DNA of 64,000 nt, taken from NCBI GenBank assembly GCA_003415625.1, contig PYIU01000011.1, positions 1,625,001 through 1,689,000 on the forward strand, read 5' to 3'. The DNA is from Aquanectria penicillioides (taxonomy: Eukaryota > Ascomycota > Sordariomycetes > Hypocreales > Nectriaceae). The translations under genes were made by a program, and so were the position numbers. The first letter of the stretch is position 1, and each line of letters starts with the position of its first letter. Below the pieces are notes generated by a model, which did no database searches, was not told where the DNA came from, and worked only from the letters and a program-made list of their open reading frames with translations. This document shows positions 11,099-21,708 of this stretch, piece by piece.

Positions 11099-12219
11099 TC
11101 ACATCTTTGCCTTGAAAGTTGGTTTAGTTATCAAACTCACAACCTTCTCTGCAGCACCAAATGAATAAAGATAACCTAGACTGCCGAACCCATAAGAATG
11201 GATTACATCTCCTTCGCGTACGATGCGAATTCCTCCTTTTCTACCAGGCCGAAACCCGACAATGTCCTTGACGATGTGGCGGCTTGCGTCAACCCAGTCG
11301 GACGCGTCATTGGTCATTATGTTGACTCGGCGGAGAATGTCTAGCCTCAGCGTGAGGTCTGGCTGAACACGTGTATCCCCCAACTGTGAAAATCCACCGA
11401 GGATAACGCCGCCGTCCGAAGCACGTGGGATCATATACGTATACTGAGAGCCTTGGAGCAGCAATGCTTCGTCCAATTTATTGGTCTTGACAAACAGGGT
11501 CTGGCCACGGACTCCCACGACGTCGGAGTCAAATGCAAGCTGCTCCGCGACCAGACCAGATGCATTCACCAAGATTTTAGCACCGGTTAAAGCGGCGAAA
11601 TCGTCCATGGATTTGATGGTTCTTTTGTGGAAGTATACACCTCTCCTTTGGAGTTCATTGAAGATCCATGGAAGAAATTGGTTAGGGTTAACAGCCATGC
11701 CGTCGTACTTAAATCCCAGGCGGGAACCTGGTGGTAACTGGGAGCCTCTCAACCGCTGAGATCCGGGCATCTCCGTACTGTACCAGACATCAGCATCCTC
11801 CGGGCGGTCGTCATAGAACTCCGATGTCTTGATTGCCTGTGGCGGATCTTTTAGTATGACCAGGGAACGGAATCATCATCCAATAGATAGTTAGCCGCAC
11901 GCCCGCACCCGGCTGAGTTGCCAGGAAGTGCCGATATGCCCGAAGCGACGCCTTTTAGAGTTCAGGAAATCCGCTATCTAGATGCGGAGCCAAAAAAGCT
12001 CCAGCCCTAGAAAGTATTTCATGAGATGGGTTGAACGAGCTTTCAATGGGGAATAGAATAATACTACCACGGATTTGCCCACTCCGTGGATTGGTCTCCG
12101 GGCAGGTTGCGGGCAACAATCTTGACCCGGAATCCCCTCTCTGACAACAGATAAGCAGTTGCAAGGCCGATAACGCCGGAGCCCACGATGGCGACATGTC
12201 CCTTGGTTTTCTCAGCCAT
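11099..12219 (-). pseudogene. D-amino-acid oxidase (FAD), interrupted by a stop codon
   Basis: The minus strand from ATG 12219 gives VAIVGSGVIGLATAYLLSER (Rossmann GxGxxG for FAD) and LPGDQSTEWANPW. After a GT-AG intron (about 12006-12066) it continues WAGAFLAPHLDSGFPEL and then a TAA at about 11957, just before the family-like stretch KASLRAYRHFLATQPGAGV in the same frame. A second intron or small lesion follows. The rest is open from about 11850 to 11101: FYDDRPEDADVWY, PPGSRLGFKYDGMAVNPNQF, RGQTLFVKT, QGSQYTYMIPRASDGGVILGG, DIVGFRPGRKGGIR and HSYGFGSLGYLYSFG, the DAO signature with the active-site Tyr and Arg. The enzyme oxidises D-amino acids to 2-oxo acids, usually in peroxisomes; the end PTFKAKM is not a canonical SKL signal. 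TAA from CAA would be a CpA-to-TpA change. Confidence 0.8.
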
Positions 12220-12818
12220 TCTGACATGAGTACGCAGAGGTAAAGGGTTGGGCAATGCAGAGACAATGTCACAGCGGTCGACACGTACTCTATCGCAGAT
12301 CTCAAAGGGAGATTTCTCAATCGACAGAGAAAAGCATTGACAGTTAATATCGGAGTGAAGATGCAACAGACGAGGTCGAATACGCTCAATTAAACTCCTA
12401 GATGTTTTATGATGCCCTCCTCGCCAACGCCTTCCATTTCTGATAATGTCAACAAGCCACATTTCCCACATGCAAAGTAAACGCTAGGCTTGCAACCTCC
12501 GCACGCGGACTAGAAACGATGGTGATATCACTCCGATGACAGTTTTTTTTGCTCTGCCCAATCACTCGTCGTCGGAAGGTTGCGGTAACGGAGCTCCTAT
12601 GCCTTGCAGGGTTGCAACCATGATAAGTTCAATCGCAAACAAATGATTGGCCTTCTTGAGCACATCGAGAACCTGGATGCAAGGATTTGGTTAGTTGGAT
12701 GTTTTTATATCGCAAGGTCACATCATGGCATTCACGAGTTATTCCATCACCCTCCAAGATCAGTACACCGTATAAATTAATCAAGAGGCCATTATCAGCA
12801 TTATCAGTCATCAATAAA
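12220..12818. other. intergenic
   Basis: Contains the upstream region of the oxidase gene and the 3' flank of the next gene. No motif-bearing reading frame was found. Confidence 0.5.
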
Positions 12819-14229
12819 CTATTGCGGCGCATAGACAAAAGCAATCTGGTCCATCTCCTCATCGGCCTGGCCGAGGAATCCGACAATCTGCCATCCGCTC
12901 GGAGCCGTGAAAGTCGCACAGTCACTCGTGCTCGTGCCAGCGCTCAGCGTTCTGCCCGTGCTGGTGGTGGCCTTGATGTAAAAGTTGCGCAGGGTCGACT
13001 TGGTTCCTTCGCACAGCGTAGCTTGAGTCCAGTACTCGCTGCTGCCGAGCGAGAGCGATACCGCCGTGCCGCCGGTGCCACCGTGACTGAAAGCCGTGCC
13101 GTCGGTCAGAACCACGCCGACGCTGTCGAGGCGGCTGGCGCCACTGAACTTGATGGTCGCGACCTTGGGCTTCGACTTGGTGGAAAGAGTTGTCACATCG
13201 CTGTACCAGTAGCCTCCAGTGCCTCCCCAGTACTTGGACTGTCGAAGAGATGAACCGACAGACCAGGTGAAGTTGACAGTGATTGGGTTGTGGTCCGACA
13301 GAATGTTTCCGTCGGATTGCAGGAACTTGCTGCTTTCGTAGTTGAAATACGTAGCAGAGAGATCCAAAAGAGGCGAAGCACGATAGAAAACCTTGTCAAC
13401 AGTCTCGCAAGTGTTGACCAGGCTGGGGTTGTCGCAAATGGTTTCCACCGTAGGCTCAGTACCGCCACGGATGACTTCAACCCAGGCGTCCGTCAGACTG
13501 TTGTTGGTGTTGAAGATGCGGATGTTGTCCGCTGTTCGCGTATATCGGCTGTTGGTATCGCCGTACACGAGCACAGCATTTCCAGTGGACCATGTGTTGA
13601 TGTAATCCGACACCTGCTGGATGTTGGAGGTACGGGCAGCCTCGTCGCCGTCCTCTGTACCAGCATCAGCATGGAGGTTGTAGACATCAACGTACACGCC
13701 ATCATCAATCCTGGCTCTCATGAACGTGAAGCCCTTGGGGGTGAGACAATCAGAACCGGAGGCGTTGCTGCATACGTCCCACTTGACCCGAGTGAAAGAC
13801 GTCCAGTTGAAATTGGCTAGAGTGTTCAGGCCTGATCCAACGACCACGCCGCCAGAAGTGGCAGTGCGGTAAGGATGGTTATCGGTCGCATAGATGTATG
13901 CGTGGTAGTTGAAATCTAACGAGGATAGAAGTCAGCCCCTGCACATCTCATTTTCTCTCTTAGAAAACTAGAGAAAGTCACACATCCAGGGATAAACTAC
14001 CTTCTTGAACATGGATAATGTCATATCCATACTCGGCAAACTTGGTTCCGATAGTTCCGGCGTTGGTTGCCTTGTCACCAGGGACATCATTGCTCTGGAA
14101 GATTGACGGAATGCCGGCGACATTCATGCTCAGAACATTGAAATCCCCCGATGTTGCTGCCAGGGCGCCTGTCGCCAGAAGGGCCGGCGCAGCCACCATC
14201 TTGAATGACTGCTTCATCTTGTGGCTCAA
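12819..14229 (-). CDS. secreted endonuclease/exonuclease/phosphatase-fold enzyme with jacalin-like lectin tail
   Basis: Exons 14001-14229 and 12819-13915 (intron 13916-14000) give 441 residues. A signal peptide precedes GALAATSGDF. Residues about 28-300 have the DNase I-like fold with its metal and catalytic marks: Asn in VLSMNVAG, Glu in HVQED (formed across the splice), YNLHADAG, GDTNSRY, and the final SDHNPI. This is the superfamily of neutral sphingomyelinases, inositol phosphatases and nucleases. Residues about 310-441 form a beta-rich domain with GGTGGYWYSDV and SHGGTGGTAVSLSLG, fitting jacalin-like lectins. Enzyme plus glycan-binding tail suggests targeting to a glycosylated surface. 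Whether the substrate is a phospholipid, phosphoinositide or nucleic acid cannot be told from sequence. Confidence 0.87.
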
Positions 14230-14823
14230 TGGTAGGATGAATTGTAAATAGGTGTATTCGCCAAGTTGCTGCCGCGACTGCAGATCACTAGATAGCTAAT
14301 CCGACAATCCAGCAACAGTATTGTGCTTCTGGAGCTTGGTTGTATTTATCTGCGAATTCACGAGTTCACCGATACACAATGAGGTGACGCAACGGTCTAG
14401 CTACACTATTCCCCGCTTTTTGCTTGGTCAAGTGGGCATATCCGTCAAGGTTGCATCAAGAAAACATAGGAACGTGGGCGAGTGCATCGTTGCGATTCAG
14501 TGCCTCCCTCTCTCATTAAATAGCGCAATAGGTCCTCGGTGTGGAAAGCTGCCAGTGATCCGAATCAGCAGCAGTAGGGGATAACAGATGGACGCGATTA
14601 GTGGAATTTCAACCCTATCACTGCTTTTCGAGGAGAACCAAAGTCTAAGGTAGCAAGGGATGGCCTCTGGTGAAAACTGATTTCGACGTAACGTCCCTGA
14701 CTAGGCGCTGCTCAAAGGAGTTGATTGGGTATCCCGGTGCCCATCCTCGGACGAACAATCCGTTCTTGGAAGTTGGAATCTCCACCTGCTAACCACCCCC
14801 TGCGTGTTCAACACGTGGACTGA

Positions 14824-14843
14824 AATAGTGCCGAGGCACTATT
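14824..14843. repeat. perfect 20-bp palindrome
   Basis: AATAGTGCC, GA, GGCACTATT: nine-base arms with a two-base centre in otherwise featureless intergenic DNA. Function unknown; it could be a protein-binding site or a repeat relic. Confidence 0.6.
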
Positions 14844-15875
14844 GACTTACTCAGGAGCATACCTTAGTTCTTGATATTAACGACAGGGATATTTGAGTGG
14901 CCATAGTCCTGTACATGCTCAGAGACTGTCTGCAAATTCTCGTTTATAGTATCGTTGCACACATATTTATGATACTCGAAGAATAGGTCAGATATCAAGT
15001 GATGAATAGCCACCCCATTGCCCAGGAAAATCCTACCACGGGCGGCTGATAAATTCGAATGTTGTGGCCTTTTGCACTGTAAGACTTGTGATAGCAAGAG
15101 TGATCAAACTGCATTGAACAACATTTAAATAATGCTACTTTAGGGTTGTTCTTCTCCATTTCCGCCAACAATCCAGCCGCTAAGAGACAAGCTTAGCGTT
15201 ATGGTAGCGACTGGACTGCGCCTCCGACGCTCGTGCACTCATTTCGGGTGAGGGGCCGCCCAATATAGGTGGTGCTACCGCTATAGTTACCAAGCCATTA
15301 ATCGGACAATTGCCCACTAGCTATTTCGTTTCTTCACTCGGCCTTAATACGACAAAGCCAATAGTGTGACGTCTGTGCCCTTTTTTTTTCAGTACACCAA
15401 CAATCATTTCGAAAATGTGAAATTCTGCTCAATGCGTTAGATTACTGGAGTCCGGAGTAATGCTCATGTCCTTGATACAATGTAGAAAATTTTATTAAAT
15501 TGGCTACATAGATTATCTTTTGTGAATTGGCCTATCTTCCATTCTGTGATCTTGTATAAGCAAAGGCTCAACCTCAACCCGTGTATCGGGAGTTGATGAA
15601 CTTTACACTTCACGTGTTTCTGAGTTAGGAAATACTCAAATCCACAACAACGGTTGCTGTCACATGCTAATAGGAGAGAATCGATATCCATAAACATACA
15701 AGAAATATCGAAATTTAATTAAAACATTGAATTTTACCTATAAACTACCAAACTTTGAGTTTCAACTGCCTGTTTACATTCCTCAATATTGGTACAGGGT
15801 AGGCTCCTCACTAGATTTTCCTCAGCAACTCCAACCCTGAAGCAAGAGTGGGTCCAGTAACACCAAATTCATAGC

Positions 15876-15903
15876 TCCGGATCGTGTCCGGACCGACATC
15901 CGG
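15876..15903 (+). promoter_or_regulatory. TCCGG cluster with a CCG-N4-CCG site in the GH3 promoter
   Basis: TCCGG occurs at 15876, 15887 and 15899, about one helical turn apart, 125-150 bp before the beta-glucosidase ATG. Within it CCGACATCCG (15893-15902) matches the CCGANNTCCG motif found twice in the promoter of the neighbouring zinc-cluster regulator. Binding is inferred. Confidence 0.5.
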
Positions 15904-16026
15904 GCCTCACATGTTCCTTATATTGTCCCCATTCAGTTAATTACGCCTCTTTAAACCGAAGTATTGACCTTTAGCCCGTTCATTTCTCATATTCATGGGC
16001 TTCTGCTTACTCAATTACCACTCATC

Positions 16027-18793
16027 ATGCTTGTCACAGCCCCGAGACAAGTCGATGTCGACTCTGTTGTTGAGAATGCTACCCTCGCAGAAAAGATTTC
16101 CCTGCTAGCGGGTAATTCCATGGTGTCACCCATGAGTGCTAGGAATGGTCACTAAATCTTGATAGGTTCCGACTTTTGGCACTCTTCTCCTCTTCCACAA
16201 TATGGTGTCCCGGCCATTAAGTGCACTGACGGTCCTAACGGTGTCAGAGGCTCCAAGTTCTTCAATCCGGTCCCCGCTCTATGCATACCCTGTGGCAGTG
16301 GGCTTGGCGCTACATGGAATGAAGAATTGATTGAACAGGCCGGAGTGCTACTATCAAAAGAATGTGAAGCCAAAGGCGCCCATGTTTGGCTGGGTCCAAC
16401 TGTGAACATTATTCGATCTCCGTTGAATGGCCGAGGCTTTGAGTCGTTTTCTGAAGATCCTCATCTCAGCGGGATTCTCGCGGCAGCCATCATTCAAGGC
16501 GTTCAATCTAGGGGGACACTATCGGCACTGAAGCACTTTGTCGCAAATGACCAGGAGACCGAAAAGATGTCAATAGATATTCGCATGTCAGACCGAGCAC
16601 TGCGCGAAATCTACCTGATGCCATTTCAAATTGCCTTGCGACATGTTAAACCTGGTGTAGTCATGTCTTCATACAACAAAGTACAAGGCTTGCACGTGTC
16701 TGAGAATCCTAAAATTCTCCAACGCATATTGAGGGAGGAATGGGGGTTTGATGGACTTGTGATGAGCGACTGGTAGGATATATCTGTCCTTTTGTTCTTG
16801 TTCCCATTAAATATACTAATGTGTATCAGGTACGGAACATATTCGTGCGACGCTGCGATTAACGCCGGTGTAGACATGGAAATGCCTGGTCCGAGCCGTT
16901 ATCGGTCAGCAGTAGCAGTGCAAGCCGTGTCTTCCGGAAAGATTCATCGCCACACTATCGATCAAAGGGCAAGGAAGGTCTTGGAGTTCGTGAAAAAGGC
17001 TTCGCGTGCGCCTGTGGCTAAGGAGGAGTCTACTCGTGACGTCCCAGAAGATCGGGTTCTTAATCGCCGACTTGCCACAGAAAGCATCGTTCTGCTCAAG
17101 AACTCTGCTAATCTTCTGCCTATCAATGCTGACGAATGCACTGATATTGCTGTCATCGGACCTAACGCGGACATGGCTGCGACCTGTGGTGGTGGAAGCG
17201 CAAGCCTGCGAGCCTATTACTCGAGTTCGATCCTCCAGGGAATTAAGGCCACTGTACCAGCTCACGCCAAAATTCACCATGAGCCTGGGGTTTATACCCA
17301 CATTCTACTACCGCCATTTAATACTGATCAAGTTACTTCTGAGACCGGAGAACCTGGCGTATCAGTGTCGTTCTTCAATCAACCCCACACCATCGCAGGC
17401 AGAGTGCCATTCGACACTGTGATAATACCCGATACCACGTATCAATTGATGGATTATAGCCATCCAAAGAAGGAGGACACATTTTATATCTCCATGAGAG
17501 CAACGTATATTCCTAGTCAATCAGGCATGTTTGAGTTTGGACTTGCCACATACGGAATCGGAAACTTGTACATCAATGATGAGCTCGTCATTGACAACAC
17601 CACACATCAAACTCAAGGGGGAATGTTTTTCGGAAAGGGTTCAGCAGAGAAGCGAACCTGGTACGAAGTTACAGCTGGGAAGCCATATAACCTTCGCGTT
17701 GAAGCCGGTAGCGCCACAACTTCAACTCTTACAGGGGGGTCCATGTTGTCAATTCCTGGAGGGGCGTGTAGGCTTGGAGGTTGCTTGAAGATTACTCCAG
17801 AAGAAGGTATCAAGAGAGCTGCGCAGCTTGCAAAGAAATGCCAGCGCACCATTGTGGTGGCTGGATTAAATGTAAGCCAAAAACGAGGCATTGCTTTTTA
17901 GGTTCTAGGGCCTGAAAAGGGCCCCAATTGAGCGCGAGAATGCTAACATGTAACAGAGCGACCTCGAAAAAGAAGGCAAGGATCGTGATACAATGCATAT
18001 GCCCCCCTATGTTGACGAATTGATCGCTTCAGTTCTTGCTATGCAGCCTAACGCTATCATCATCACGCAAGCTGGAAACCCAGTTGCAATGCCTTGGCGC
18101 AACAATGCTAGCACAATCCTCCATTGCTGGTATGGAGGAAATGAAGGCGGTTTCGCGATGGCTGATATCCTGTTTGGACGATCAAACCCAAGCGGCAGAC
18201 TGCCAATGACTTTTCCAGCACGGCTAGAAGACACCCCGACGTTCCTTAGCTTTGGGAGTGATAACGGTAGTTTGTATTACTCCGAGGACGTATTTGTTGG
18301 CTATCGATTCTATGAAACCCGGAAGATGGATGTGGCATTTCCTTTTGGGTATGTACAGGTGCCATCCTCGGCCTACGCCTCTTACACATTGCTAATCATA
18401 TTTATGAACAGCCATGGCCTTAGCTACACAAATTTCGCCATTTCTAACTTGCAACTCTCTTCTACCGAGATTCAGATTGACCTTGAAAACACAGGTCATC
18501 TAAACGGAGCGGAAGTATTGCGCCTCTACATTGGCTACTCCACACCCGGGCGAAGATCACGGTTTCTTAGACCTTGCCGGACCCTCCAGGGCTTCAAAAA
18601 GGTTTTCCTTCAAGTTGGAGAAAAAAAGACTGTCGCAATACCTATTGATAAGTACAGCACTTGCGTGTGGGATGAGACTAGGGATAGTTGGTGCTGTGAA
18701 GAGGGCACGTATGTTGCAACGGTGGTGGGGGGTCAGAAGTCCATAGAGGGACGATTTGAACTTCCTAGGGACGTGTTCTGGAACGGGCTTTGA
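16027..18793 (+). CDS. GH3 beta-glucosidase with PA14 insert, intracellular type
   Basis: Five exons (16027-16111, 16166-16772, 16830-17871, 17957-18348, 18412-18793) give 835 residues in consistent phase. The GH3 N-terminal barrel shows DGPNGVRGSKFF, NIIRSPLNGRGFESFSEDP, LKHFVANDQETEK and VMSSYNKVQG. The nucleophile Asp is residue 230 in LVMSDW, a codon set next to an intron. The C-terminal sandwich includes ATESIVLLKNSANLLPI and WYGGNEGGFAMADILFG, with a PA14 insert at about residues 385-545 (YIPSQSGMFEFGLATYGIGN). A fibronectin-III-like domain ends the chain. No signal peptide is present, so it should act inside the cell on imported beta-glucosides. It converges with the regulator gene, whose stop is 53 bp away on the other strand, and the two share a promoter motif. 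Confidence 0.94.
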
Positions 18794-18845
18794 TCGTAAT
18801 CAAATTAACTTGACCCTATAGAATTACATCTGGTACAATGATAGC

Positions 18846-21199
18846 CTAAACTCCATATCCATGCCCGTTGTTGGCATCTGGTATATCCCAATTTCCCTGG
18901 ATCGGCATAATAGAGTCCAAGAACATATCTGGCTGGTAATCTCCATAATTAGGCTCGAAGCCAAGCGTCATGGAAACATCATAATCAGTTGTTGGGCCTG
19001 AATCCACTTCAAAACCGACAATAGGCTCGAAACGTGATTCCATGGGTGCTGGGGGTTGTATCATCTGTGAACTGAGTGGTAGAATTGCATGCCTCTGTGA
19101 AGTAAAGCCAACACGTTGTGCAGGCGACGCGGAATCCCATTCTTGAGACTCACTTGCATCACCTCCTCGGAACCTCATCTTTTGGATTTCATCTGCAACA
19201 CTATAAGTGGAGAATAGATCCTGTGGTGGAGACTTTGCACCCGAAGAAGTAACTCCTTGGGTCGACGAGGGATCCTCAGCTCCGGTGTCTTGCTCTGCGT
19301 CCCATCCGGAAGATGATGGGCTTGCCCTGCCAGGCTCCTGGCCAAACTTTTGGATCAAGGTAAGAATGCCATCTCGAAGAATCTTGGTAGTCCCATAAAT
19401 TTCAGCAGGACGTTTCAAGATATCAGAGCAGGCCCTTAGCTGGTTCAAAAGGCTAGCTTTCCCGCATGCTGGGGTCAGCATTGGACCCAGTCGTGATATT
19501 ACTCTGGATGAGTGAAATGCGCACATTGCCAGAGAAGGATCTGTGATGAATATGTCGTTTCCCATATCGATTACCATGGTCATGATTTCGGCCACTGCAA
19601 TGGCATGATCTAAGCACTTTTGCTGGCAATGGGATACAAACTCTGGTACTAGGTGACCTAGTTCTTCGGTAGACAAAGCTTCTCGGAAACCTGGAATTGT
19701 GAATCGATACATATCACAGTAGCATTGATGCCACCATGTATGTAACATGACGAAAGGGGTGCGTTTATTTGTGTAAGCCCTTAGAAATAGGTTCTTTTTG
19801 TCAAATTTGAACTGGTCTGGCAGGGAACGCTCGAGACGAGCGAGCTCAGCTTCGAGTCCCGGAAATTGGGCTAAGCACGCAGCTAAGGGTTCTCTACGAT
19901 GATTTATAGAGTGAGAAAGTCTATGATAGTGGTGAGGCTTTTGTGAATTGCATGTAAAAGGTTCTAGCATACCTTTGAATACGGTCCCGAATGTCCAAGA
20001 CTCTGATACTGAAGGCCATAAGACCTGGGTTTGATGCATTGCTTGACTCAGAGGATTGGTCAAGCCTAGCCGTATCGACGGGAATATCTAGTTCAAAAGA
20101 CTTCTCGTTGCATGGAAGCTTTAGCTGAATCGTTGACTTGGGACACACGGTAAATTCGGCTTTCCCGCTGGAATAGAGAGTGTCCAGTGTGAAAATGGAC
20201 CACATCAGTCTCCGGTGGCGCTCTTGAGCTAAGTAGCCAAGTCTTTCATCCTCATAGTTTAGCCTCATGATAAATGCAAGTCTGGCTGCTAGTCCAAAAG
20301 ATACTAGCATCTTGGTGAAACGTCGTGAGAGTACGTGGTCAAGGGTGATTAGTAGCAACGTCTCAACGTCGGATATTGAAGGCTCGGCCAACCTCTGGAA
20401 GAGTTGTGTTTCGGCATGACGGATCCATGCACTGGCTCGTTGGCTCCCTATCTGGTGCTCTGGAGAGAGATATCGAGATGTGAGGCCGCACATGGCCTGT
20501 AACAACAGAGGATCATGAGTACCCTTGGTCCAGCCTTGGAGAAAGGTGGCCATGTGGATGAAACCGAAACATGGTATTGGGTAGACAAACTCAAAGAAGG
20601 CATCGATATGATGCCTGATGAGGGATTTTCCAATGTCGACCTCTCTGTGCCCGAGTTAGCTGAATGAAATGGTGTCCAAAGGGGTGACTTACAGGCATAG
20701 CGACAGCGATCGACCGGGTGCTACATTCATCGACGTTGATTCTCCGGTCGCAATTGGCAAACTCTGGCTGGTTGGATTCTGCACCGTGTACGATACCCTA
20801 GCCAGAGGTGGATAAACACAGTCTAGCCCTCTTGCTAGACAACGACGACATTTCGGCTGAGTTCCGGAGCACTTGGCCTTCTTGTCCCGGCACTGCACGC
20901 ATGCGGTGCGAACCCGACGCTTCTCTAGCTGTAGATGGAGATCCTCGCTGCTGGGAGATCTTCTTGCTTCAGTGCTGTCTGCCCCTGTAGCCGACAAGGA
21001 GCAGGCGAAGTCGAGGCGGCTACAGTTCCGGCATCCGCCTGGAGTCCCGTCGCAGCGAACCTGGATGCACTGTCAGGACCGTCTTCCGGCAGGGCTCGGC
21101 CGTCGATAGCGGTCTCACCTTGCGATTCCGGCACTGGAAACAGATCAATCGCTCTCTCCGTGATCGAGACACAGCGGGTGAAGGGCCCTGAGATGCCAT
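18846..21199 (-). CDS. transcription factor with two tandem Zn2Cys6 clusters
   Basis: Exons 21119-21199, 20693-21060, 19973-20644 and 18846-19920 give 731 residues with every phase agreeing. The short first exon from ATG 21199 (MASQGPSPAVSRSRRERLIC) is easily missed. With it the protein starts with one complete cluster, CFQC-RNRKVRC-DGTPGGC-RNC-SRLDFAC (C-x2-C-x6-C-x6-C-x2-C-x6-C). About 35 residues later comes a second complete cluster, CVQC-RDKKAKC-SGTQPKC-RRC-LARGLDC, of identical spacing. Residues about 190-560 are the fungal-specific regulatory domain (YLSPEHQIGSQRASAW, RRLMWSIFTLDTLYSSGK), and the acidic, Pro/Ser-rich C-terminus is a likely activation region. It lies between a GH3 enzyme and a sugar transporter, so a local regulator of glycoside use is the natural inference. 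Confidence 0.9.
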
Positions 21200-21708
21200 G
21201 GTGCATTTTCCGCCCGAGATCCTCCGCTTGATGCAGTTTGGAGGTGGTCGAGTTGGAAATCGGGGGGATGAGGAATCTGATGACGCGTTCCGCCCGAAAT
21301 CCGAAGCCTTGACTAGAATGAGACAAAGTGCCACTAAACTGCTTCCGCCCGACTTCCGGAGCCGGGGTGGATCGCCTCAGAGGCTTTCTTTCGACCGTCA
21401 CGCGTGGCTATGGTCTCCTTTTTGAGTCTTAGCCCCTGTCCATCGTTCCAGTGATTGGCTTGTTCATTGGCTCATGACTGGATCTCGACTCGAAATTTCC
21501 ATCCACAACGGTTAGCAACTGGGGAGCTGGTTAATTGCTGCTCTCCACAGGCTACGGGGTGCCCATGGGGTCGACCCCGCGAACTGACATCCCTGACACC
21601 CTTATATAACGGGCTGGGGGCGTTCAAAAGCATCAGACCAGGCCTTGAGATCGACAGAGACAGATGAATTGAAGATCGACGGACACAACACCAATTAGTC
21701 GAGGCATC
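21200..21708. promoter_or_regulatory. divergent promoter of the tandem-zinc-cluster regulator and the sugar transporter
   Basis: A 509-bp region between the two start codons. It holds three perfect copies of TTCCGCCCGA at 21208, 21288 and 21343. The second and third continue as CCGAAATCCG (21294-21303) and CCGACTTCCG (21349-21358); the first continues as CCGAGATCCTCCG. The sequence TATATAA at 21602-21608 is a TATA-like site about 100 bp before the transporter ATG. Confidence 0.6.

Larger units (their letters stand above)
14230..16026. other. 1.8-kb intergenic region
   Basis: Carries the upstream region of the phosphatase-fold gene and the promoter of the beta-glucosidase. It holds a perfect 20-bp palindrome at 14824-14843 and a cluster of TCCGG triplets at 15876-15903. 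Short frames at 14864-15097 and 15464-15697 look non-coding. Confidence 0.5.

Noticed and set aside
10901..11164. 87-codon plus-strand frame
   Set aside because: Lys/Thr-rich low-information sequence running antisense into the D-amino-acid oxidase end; no motif.
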